Positions 1-5,100 of a stretch of 5,100 nt of DNA are shown piece by piece; within the stretch, counting starts at the first letter, position 1, and every line of letters starts with the position of its first letter. The DNA comes from an uncultured Verrucomicrobiales bacterium. GTDB lineage: Bacteria > Verrucomicrobiota > Verrucomicrobiia > Verrucomicrobiales > DEV007. Where the stretch lies: contig CALCSP010000058.1 in the NCBI GenBank assembly GCA_937893785.1, positions 1 through 5,100 of the forward strand. The letters are read 5' to 3'. The notes below the pieces were generated by a model. That model was not told the origin of the DNA. It saw only the letters and a list, made by a program, of their open reading frames with translations, and made no database searches. A program made the position numbers and the translations under genes.

Positions 1-363
1 GGGCTTGAGCCCGTTCACTTCAACGTGCACGGAATGTCCAAGTTGCGGGGTGGCGAGGGCAGTGCCTTGTCGCACAATATTTCTAAATGCTTCATCGGTG
101 GCTACTTCCCAGCGTGTGCGAACCGGTTCGGCGGGCATGCCTCCACCTTCAAGTGGTTGCGGTGCCAGTCGCGTCCATAACACGACTCCATCAGGTTCCG
201 GATCACCGGAGGCGACATTCAGTTTGAACGGATAATCGGCAAACCTTGGTCTTTCCACAACCGGACCTGTTGTGCGACATGCCGCCAATGGAATTGCCGA
301 CACTGCTGCCATGTATTTTAGGAATTTTCGGCGCTCGATTCCGTAGTGCTTAGGGTATTTCAT
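1..363 (-). CDS. phoD: PhoD-type alkaline phosphatase/phosphodiesterase, N-terminal part, runs off left edge
   Basis: The ATG at 361-363 opens a frame that stays open for 121 codons to the first base of the window, so the gene continues to the left. Residues 10-16 (ERRKFLK) match the twin-arginine motif, with Arg11 and Arg12, and are followed by a mildly hydrophobic stretch. PLAAC at 25-29 resembles a lipobox, so the product may be a Tat-exported lipoprotein acylated on Cys29. Residues 46-66 contain the family hallmark NVASGDPEPDGVVLWTRL, the start of the Ig/Fn3-like N-terminal domain of PhoD enzymes; RWEVATDEAFRNIVRQG at 84-100 and HVEVNGLKP at the edge continue it. PhoD enzymes hydrolyse phosphate mono- and diesters outside the cytoplasm with iron and calcium. 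The catalytic metallophosphatase domain is beyond the window, so its integrity cannot be judged. The gene follows the second sulfatase by 62 nt on the same strand and has no evident Shine-Dalgarno sequence; the bases just before the ATG are A/T-rich. Confidence 0.9.
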   Translation of the reverse strand, partial: MKYPKHYGIERRKFLKYMAAVSAIPLAACRTTGPVVERPRFADYPFKLNVASGDPEPDGVVLWTRLAPQPLEGGGMPAEPVRTRWEVATDEAFRNIVRQGTALATPQLGHSVHVEVNGLKP

Positions 364-425
364 ATATACTAAAAAAAGAAGTGGTAGCGGAATTGACTCC
401 AATTACAATTCGATCAAGGGAGGCC

Positions 426-1835
426 TTATTTTCGCCGTAAGCGGGAACGCTCGGATTTGGCTTTAAATTCAGGTGCGGCGTTCTTAGGCAACCACTTGGC
501 CAATTCATTGATTGTTGCCTGATGTGCCGGGTCAGTAGCAAGATTACGAAATTCATCCGGGTCATTCCGGTGATCATACAGCTCTCTGGCACCATCTTCA
601 TAAACAATTAACCGCCAATCACGGCTGCGGATGGCGTGGTTGCCAAAGTAGGAGGAAGTGATCGCCGGTTGTTTGCGGGCCTTTTTGGGGTCACGCAATT
701 GCGGCATGAGCGACACACCTTCGAGATGCTTTGCCTGCGGCAAACCGCACAGCTCGGTCAAGGTGGGATACAAATCGAGTAGACTGGCTGGCTCTTTGCA
801 GGGTGGGCCAGGTTGAATCCCTGGACCGGCGATGAGCAATGGTACACGGGTGGATTCTTCCCACAAGGTGCGCTTGGCCCAGTGCTGTTTTTCGCCTAGA
901 TGAAACCCATGGTCGCTCCACAAAACAATGATGGTGTTCTCTGCATAAGAACTTGCCTTTAGGGCATCCAAGACAATCCCCACGCAATGATCAACGAAGC
1001 TTACCGATGCAAGGTAGGCATGAGTTAAGCTTCGCTGATTGCCACTGCCAGTAACCTCGGCATGTGTAGGCGCTACGGCATAGTCGTTGATGGAGAGAAA
1101 ATTCTTCGGCAGATCGTCGAGGTCGGTTATGGGGTTGTTGGGCAGGATGATCTTGTCTTTCTCATACAGCTCGAACCATTTTGGTGGTACCAATAGCGGA
1201 ACGTGCGGGCGAAAGAACCCGACCGACATGAAGAAAGGTTTGTCAAAGTCGCCCTTGAGAGCTTTGGCTGCGGCTTCGGCTAGTTGAATATCCCCCATCT
1301 GAACATTCGTTTCAGGATATGCGCCCCAATCCCACGCCCCGCTCCAACTTGCAGGGCGACTCATTGGCATCTTTGGGCGTGGACTGCGGGCGCGCCCCAG
1401 TGAGCGGTCGATGTCTTTACTTAAACGACCACCAAAATTATGGTGTAACACTTTTCCTCCCGATAGGGTGTAATACCCATGATCCTTGAAATACCGCTGA
1501 ATGGTTGGTGCCTTGGAAAGAGCGGGCAACTGCTCGTATTTCGGACCGATTTCATAACTTCCATGCGTTATTGGCCCTATGCCTGACATCACTGAGGCAC
1601 GGGAGGAAGTGCACACGGGCACTGAGCAGTGAGCGTTGGTAAAGTTTCGACCACGCTGAGCCAAGGCATCCATGTAGGGTGTCTTTGCTTGAGGATGCCC
1701 ATCCATGAAACCCACCCAGTCATTCAGATCATCAATTGAAAGAAAGAGCACGTTTGGCTTGGAGCTTTCTGTCTTGGCCCAAAGGTTCGATCCGATCAAT
1801 AAGAGGCATAGCGCTATTGCATGAATTTTTTTCAT
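426..1835 (-). CDS. Secreted S1-family sulfatase, iduronate-2-sulfatase-like (second paralogue)
   Basis: A 469-aa type I sulfatase and diverged paralogue of the gene just upstream; both share the DDLNDW...GHPQ.KTP...DALA...FTNAHC opening. I start it at ATG 1833-1835 because this gives a clean Sec signal peptide (MKKIHAIALCLLLIGSNLWA). The in-frame ATG at 1901 would add 22 basic residues and overlap the preceding gene by 32 nt. Metal ligands are Asp35/Asp36 and Asp308/His309 (LWSDHGFHLGEK). Cys75 in PVCTSSRASVMSG is the expected formylglycine precursor and Arg79 its partner; the +2 position is Ser77 where Pro or Ala is usual. Lys128 and His131 (SGGKVLHHN), His211 (FFRPHVPL) and Lys321 complete a likely active site. 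The C-terminal subdomain shows SRDWRLIVYEDG and ELYDHRNDP, and the protein ends in a basic tail (SRLRRK) before TAA at 426. The region around residues 150-176, between the two halves of the active site, differs from the paralogue, so substrate preference may differ. Family assignment is firm; substrate is unknown. Confidence 0.95.
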   Translation of the reverse strand: MKKIHAIALCLLLIGSNLWAKTESSKPNVLFLSIDDLNDWVGFMDGHPQAKTPYMDALAQRGRNFTNAHCSVPVCTSSRASVMSGIGPITHGSYEIGPKYEQLPALSKAPTIQRYFKDHGYYTLSGGKVLHHNFGGRLSKDIDRSLGRARSPRPKMPMSRPASWSGAWDWGAYPETNVQMGDIQLAEAAAKALKGDFDKPFFMSVGFFRPHVPLLVPPKWFELYEKDKIILPNNPITDLDDLPKNFLSINDYAVAPTHAEVTGSGNQRSLTHAYLASVSFVDHCVGIVLDALKASSYAENTIIVLWSDHGFHLGEKQHWAKRTLWEESTRVPLLIAGPGIQPGPPCKEPASLLDLYPTLTELCGLPQAKHLEGVSLMPQLRDPKKARKQPAITSSYFGNHAIRSRDWRLIVYEDGARELYDHRNDPDEFRNLATDPAHQATINELAKWLPKNAAPEFKAKSERSRLRRK

Positions 1836-1869
1836 GGGAATTCGTCTTTTGAAATAATTTCTAGCGTGG

Positions 1870-3321
1870 CTACTTCTTCTGAAAATCCAGTACTTGGGCA
1901 CGCATCTTTTTTCTTATCGATTGGTAATTCTTGTTACCAATTAGGTTGATCCATTCATGGGGATCCTTTTTGTGATCATACAACTCTTCGGAACCGTCTT
2001 CGTAGCGGAGGTAACGAAACTGTTCGGATTGGGCCGCCGTATTCTGCGGGCCATAACTGAGAAAAGCAAAATCCCGAGTTGCCGATGGGTCTTTCAGGAG
2101 TGGCAGAATGGAACGCCCCTCTAAATATTTGGGTTTGGGTATGCCCGCAAAATCACAAAGACTTGGGTAGATGTCGACGTGAGAAATCGGTTGGTTGTTT
2201 CGAAGTCCGGCTTTGCTGACACCGGGCGCGACGACCATAAAGGGAACACGTGTGGTGTCTCTCCAAATGGCCGCTTTGCACCAGTGGGTTTTTTCCCCGA
2301 GGTTCCAACCGTGATCACTGGTGAGCACGATGACCGTATCCCTTTTTCGAGGGTTGTTCCTAAGCTCGTCTAGCAAGCGTCCGATTTGATTGTCCACATA
2401 GTTGATGCATGCCAGATAGGACTGCACCATGTATTTCCATTCCTTCTCGCCGCCAAGATGTAAAATCTGTTCATGTACTGTGCGCGGCTTGAACAAATCC
2501 TTGTGAGCATTCGAACGAGCCAAGGCCTTACCATAGGGAGGTAAATCGGCGAGGTCGTCCGCTTGTATCTCAGGCAACTGAATACTCTCTAGGGGAAACT
2601 TTTCAAAGTAGGCCTTGGGTGCATTGAACGGACGGTGTGGACGATAGAAACCAATAGTCATCAGGAGAGGTTTTTCGCTGACCTTGCGCCATTTCTCGAT
2701 TGCCCATTGAGCGACCTTGTAATCTCCGGTTTCTTCTTCGGCATGATTATGAGGACCGCCTTCTCCCCAAAGATTCGACTTGCCGTCGGTAAAATTACCG
2801 CGGACGTCCTGTGGACGATTTAGGTAATCATCGACTTGCTCCTTCAACTTGGCGGTGTTGCCGTGAGCTACTTTGCCTCCGCTAACTACCCGGTAGCCAT
2901 TTTGCTTGAAGTGTTGTTGTAAGATCACAGGATTCTCCGGCGCATTGGAAGAAGTGATTCCCTGCATCAGTTGATCACCAAAAAAAGCCGGTCTTTTGGT
3001 GCTGTTAAAATACCGGCCTGTGCTCTTTGGGTAAAGACCATGTAAAAGACTCGTTCGGGACGGACCGCATTGCGGAGCATTGCAGTGGGCATTGGTAAAC
3101 AAGACACCCTGCTTTGCAAGGGCGTCCAGGTTTGGCGTTTTACTTTGCGGGTGCCCACCCATCGCGCCAATCCAATCGTTAAGATCGTCAACAATGATAA
3201 AAACCACATCCGGCTTCTTTTTGGCCTCCGCAAATGAGATAGTTATTAAGATAACCAGTGCAAGAGTTTGAAGAATAATATTCTTTTTATTCGTTATCAA
3301 TAAGGTGCGGGATTTAATCAT
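1870..3321 (-). CDS. Secreted S1-family sulfatase, iduronate-2-sulfatase-like
   Basis: A full-length 483-aa type I sulfatase that hydrolyses sulfate esters, probably on a sulfated glycan. The ATG at 3319-3321 gives a basic n-region and a hydrophobic core (residues 16-30) ending at FAEA, a standard Sec signal peptide. The mature part opens with the metal-binding IIVDDLNDW (Asp45, Asp46). NAPQCGPSRTSLLHG holds the canonical C-x-P-S-R motif, Cys85 being the residue converted to formylglycine and Arg89 its stabiliser. Further active-site candidates are Lys150 and His153 in SGGKVAHGN, His229 in FYRPHRPF, Asp336 and His337 in LTSDHGWNLGEK, and Lys349. This set and its spacing match what I recall of human iduronate-2-sulfatase, and the DDLNDW...GHP opening is typical of bacterial relatives. 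The C-terminal subdomain has ELYDHKKDP near 446-454. It starts 32 nt after the propeller gene and ends in TAG 34 nt before the next sulfatase, so cotranscription is likely. There is no good Shine-Dalgarno sequence. Activity would need a maturase (FGE or anSME) encoded elsewhere. Substrate is not predictable from this. Confidence 0.95.
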   Translation of the reverse strand: MIKSRTLLITNKKNIILQTLALVILITISFAEAKKKPDVVFIIVDDLNDWIGAMGGHPQSKTPNLDALAKQGVLFTNAHCNAPQCGPSRTSLLHGLYPKSTGRYFNSTKRPAFFGDQLMQGITSSNAPENPVILQQHFKQNGYRVVSGGKVAHGNTAKLKEQVDDYLNRPQDVRGNFTDGKSNLWGEGGPHNHAEEETGDYKVAQWAIEKWRKVSEKPLLMTIGFYRPHRPFNAPKAYFEKFPLESIQLPEIQADDLADLPPYGKALARSNAHKDLFKPRTVHEQILHLGGEKEWKYMVQSYLACINYVDNQIGRLLDELRNNPRKRDTVIVLTSDHGWNLGEKTHWCKAAIWRDTTRVPFMVVAPGVSKAGLRNNQPISHVDIYPSLCDFAGIPKPKYLEGRSILPLLKDPSATRDFAFLSYGPQNTAAQSEQFRYLRYEDGSEELYDHKKDPHEWINLIGNKNYQSIRKKMRAQVLDFQKK

Positions 3322-3353
3322 TTCTAAAAGACGTTTTGATAGATTCCTATATT

Positions 3354-4355
3354 TTAGAGGGAACTGAATTGAAGGATAGAGTCACCTGTTCCGGGTGCTC
3401 CATGGTTAAAAATTGCGAGGTAGAGTTTTTCCTTATTCACAGTTAGATAGTACGGTGTTATCCCACTCGGAACCAGTTGGCTTAAATCAGTCCAATTGCC
3501 TTTATTAAAATCGTCAAATGTTTTGAAGCGAATGAATTTATTTTTATCGTAACCAGTTCGCATTCCCCGCTGTCGCATAAAATAACTGGTCGCATACCAG
3601 AAACCTTGGAAAAATTCCGCATCGTTGAGTACTAAGCCTGTCTTGGTCCAAAACCCGGAAGATCCGTTTCGTCCGCTCGGGTCATGACTATCGTGAACTT
3701 TGAAAGTGGGAGTTTCCCAATCCACGATTTCAACGATACGTCCCTTCGCCGACCCGATTGCATAAAGTTTTCCATTGGCAAAAGTCAGAGCTCGAGCATA
3801 ACCCTGAAGCGGTACCTTGATCGCACTCTCATTCTCACCAATTGCAGTGAACCGAAACACGTGACCGGAAGCTGGATTGATCGCGTAGATCCAACCGGTG
3901 GACGGATCAAGCACCACGTCATGCGGGCGCTGGAGCGTGATTCCGGCTATTTCCTTGGTCTGTGCCCGGATCGTTTGCTTCGAAAGATCTGGAAACGCAA
4001 TCATACGATGATTTTCCGTATCATTAGCGTAATACAATTTATCTCTGGGATTGTAGACGACTGAGTGCGGACCACGCATGGGAATAGGCGAAACCTGAAA
4101 CGGATGTCCCAGACTTTCACGAAACATAAACCTGTTATTTTTTAGATCGGTGACGACTTCATATTCGCCGGGACCAAACGCAATATGGGTGGGCCATCGA
4201 AATCGCGCAGAATCGCTACCTGGAGCATACTCAGTTACTTTCAGTCCCAGGCTCAACCGAGCGCCTGAAGATTTAAGGGGGGCGGTTTGAGCGAGAGATG
4301 AAATGTCCGAGATGAAAAAAGCTAAAACGTATAGAAATCTTCCCGTATTTTTCAA
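3354..4355 (-). CDS. Secreted six-bladed beta-propeller (NHL-like repeat) protein of unknown function
   Basis: The protein has an N-terminal hydrophobic signal segment (FLYVLAFF, then SSLAQ as a plausible cleavage region) followed by six repeat units. Counted from the TTG start at 4353-4355, they begin near residues 53 (RWPTHIAF), 94 (RGPHSVVYNP), 143 (QRPHDVVLDP), 185 (GYARALTF), 241 (LVLNDAEFF) and 298 (GITPYYLTV). Each continues into a strand like KLYYAND or WIYAINP and closes with a strand such as NHRMIAF or GHVFRF. Six units make one closed propeller, and 333 aa is a usual size. The TTG gives a normal signal peptide and has a weak GGGAAG six bases upstream. The longest ORF instead starts at ATG 4461-4463 (369 aa), adding 36 residues, of which about 18 overlap the sulfatase end, and leaving the hydrophobic segment about 40 residues in. 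I prefer TTG but cannot settle it. Such propellers can bind ligands or be lyases or lactonases; none is indicated here. Its position between sulfatases suggests a role in the same extracellular glycan pathway. Confidence 0.8.
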   Translation of the reverse strand: MKNTGRFLYVLAFFISDISSLAQTAPLKSSGARLSLGLKVTEYAPGSDSARFRWPTHIAFGPGEYEVVTDLKNNRFMFRESLGHPFQVSPIPMRGPHSVVYNPRDKLYYANDTENHRMIAFPDLSKQTIRAQTKEIAGITLQRPHDVVLDPSTGWIYAINPASGHVFRFTAIGENESAIKVPLQGYARALTFANGKLYAIGSAKGRIVEIVDWETPTFKVHDSHDPSGRNGSSGFWTKTGLVLNDAEFFQGFWYATSYFMRQRGMRTGYDKNKFIRFKTFDDFNKGNWTDLSQLVPSGITPYYLTVNKEKLYLAIFNHGAPGTGDSILQFSSL

Positions 4356-4408
4356 AATAAACTTCCCGATGTATGTGAAAGCAATACCCGTACTCGCGAT
4401 TGATATAC

Positions 4409-5100
4409 CTAGTTTTTGGACTGGGGAAAAGGATCCGCCGTCTCTGCCATTTCCTGTTCCCATTGATCCAGCAATAGGCTCAAAGCCTCGACTTTGGCTG
4501 GATTCTCAGTGGCCAGGTTCTTCGTTTCACCAAGGTCATCCTTTAAGTTAAAAAGCGAAGATTGGTATTTATCGCTCCCTAAGGGTTTGTAGCTACGCAA
4601 GTATTTCCAATCGCCTTGGCGGACAGCTGATTGTCTGATTTGGTTTTGATTGTCCCTTACCCTAACGTTGCGTCGTCGAAAGAATTGAGGTCGATCATAA
4701 GAAAGTTTGTCTTTGCCGACGAGAACCGGCACCAGATCAAATCCGTCAAAGGCCTTATCCTTAGGGGCTTTGACTCCACCTACGGCAGCTATAGTTGCTG
4801 TGATATCGTAGGCATTGACAGGAGTCGTGTAGGATATTCCAGCAGGCAGGACGGACGGCCAGCTTATAATATAAGGCACGCGAATCCCTCCCTCAAAGAG
4901 CATCTGCTTGGCTCCGTTAAGGGGAAGGTTACGACTGACTTTCTGCTCGCCGCCATTGTCGCTGGTCAGAATCACCAGCGTGTTATCTGCCAATTTTTCA
5001 TCATTGAGCGTCTGGAGAACCCGACCAATTTCATGGTCAAGTCGCTCAATCATTTTAATCAAGGTCTGGCGATTCTTTTCCTGAGGTTTATCCATAGGAA
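4409..5100 (-). CDS. S1-family sulfatase (arylsulfatase type), C-terminal part, start beyond the window
   Basis: This is the C-terminal half or so of a type I (formylglycine-dependent) sulfatase, which hydrolyses sulfate esters. The frame stays open through the right edge, so the ATG at 5093-5095 is probably internal, and the N-terminal part with the catalytic Cys/Ser motif is not visible. Counting from that Met, residues 13-31 form the helix (MIERLDHEIGRVL) that precedes the second metal-binding strand. LTSDNGG at 43-49 gives the calcium ligands Asp46 and Asn47. The segment NGAKQMLFEGGIRVP (60-74) carries the conserved Lys63 that contacts the sulfate in this family. The C-terminal subdomain has the usual GDWKYL (161-166) and LFNLKDD...ETKNLA (181-195) blocks. 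The SDNGG and EGGIRVP signatures place it with arylsulfatase A / GalNAc-6-sulfatase-like enzymes, unlike the two SDHG-type sulfatases downstream. It ends in TAG at 4409. Substrate is unknown; family assignment is firm. Confidence 0.93.
   Translation of the reverse strand, partial: PMDKPQEKNRQTLIKMIERLDHEIGRVLQTLNDEKLADNTLVILTSDNGGEQKVSRNLPLNGAKQMLFEGGIRVPYIISWPSVLPAGISYTTPVNAYDITATIAAVGGVKAPKDKAFDGFDLVPVLVGKDKLSYDRPQFFRRRNVRVRDNQNQIRQSAVRQGDWKYLRSYKPLGSDKYQSSLFNLKDDLGETKNLATENPAKVEALSLLLDQWEQEMAETADPFPQSKN

Noticed and set aside
5..235. 76-codon open frame on the plus strand at the left edge
   Set aside because: It is antisense to the PhoD-type coding sequence, whose translation carries family hallmarks.
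371..408. Possible terminator ahead of the PhoD gene: weak AATTG/CAATT stem and a run of seven T on the minus strand
   Set aside because: The stem is five A/T-rich pairs and lies about 20 nt from the T run, too weak and too distant for an intrinsic terminator.
350..607. 85-codon open frame on the minus strand across the sulfatase end and the PhoD start
   Set aside because: It overlaps both real genes in another frame and has no signal, domain or ribosome site.
691..987. 98-codon open frame on the minus strand inside the second sulfatase
   Set aside because: It is an alternate frame of a well-supported sulfatase; its translation is rich in Arg, His and Cys and shows no motif.
1851..1861. Perfect 11-base inverted repeat (GAAAT-A-ATTTC) between the two sulfatases
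   Set aside because: It is A/T-rich with a one-base centre, so it cannot form a stable terminator hairpin. No second copy was seen to support an operator.
1836..1901. Upstream ATG extension of the second sulfatase
   Set aside because: It would add 22 residues ahead of a clean signal peptide and overlap the preceding gene by 32 nt; the ATG at 1835 is the better start.
3325..3338. AAAA-GACG-TTTT inverted sequence between the propeller and sulfatase genes
   Set aside because: Only four A-T pairs; too weak to call a hairpin or operator.
3684..4064. 126-codon open frame on the plus strand
   Set aside because: It lies fully antisense inside the propeller gene, whose minus-strand frame has clear repeats. 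The plus-strand translation has no recognisable domain.

Overview
The window reads as a dense one-strand gene cluster from a bacterium rich in secreted sulfatases. Every gene I can support lies on the minus strand, so the cluster is read from high to low coordinates. GC content looks moderate, Shine-Dalgarno signals are weak or absent, and the secreted sulfatases are stacked. This fits marine or gut polysaccharide degraders of the Planctomycetota-Verrucomicrobiota-Lentisphaerota group best; some Bacteroidota would also fit. The taxon is inferred from gene content only.

In order of transcription: (1) 5100-4409, the C-terminal part of an arylsulfatase-type S1 sulfatase whose start lies beyond the window; (2) about 4355-3354, a secreted protein with six NHL-like repeat units, most likely a complete six-bladed beta-propeller; (3) 3321-1870, a full iduronate-2-sulfatase-like S1 sulfatase with a Sec signal peptide; (4) 1835-426, a second full sulfatase of the same type, a diverged tandem paralogue; (5) 363-1, the N-terminal third or less of a PhoD-type alkaline phosphatase/phosphodiesterase with a Tat signal and a possible lipobox, running off the left edge.

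Intergenic gaps are about 53 nt (or a 55-nt overlap, depending on the start chosen for gene 2), 32, 34 and 62 nt. I see no convincing terminator or promoter in them, so a single transcription unit is the simplest reading. No stretch over 300 bases lacks a gene.

All five products carry export signals or, for the truncated first sulfatase, belong to a family that is normally exported. The likely joint role is removing sulfate, and perhaps phosphate, esters from complex glycans outside the cytoplasm. No glycoside hydrolase, transporter, SusC/D pair, regulator or formylglycine-generating enzyme is visible here, so the substrate cannot be named.
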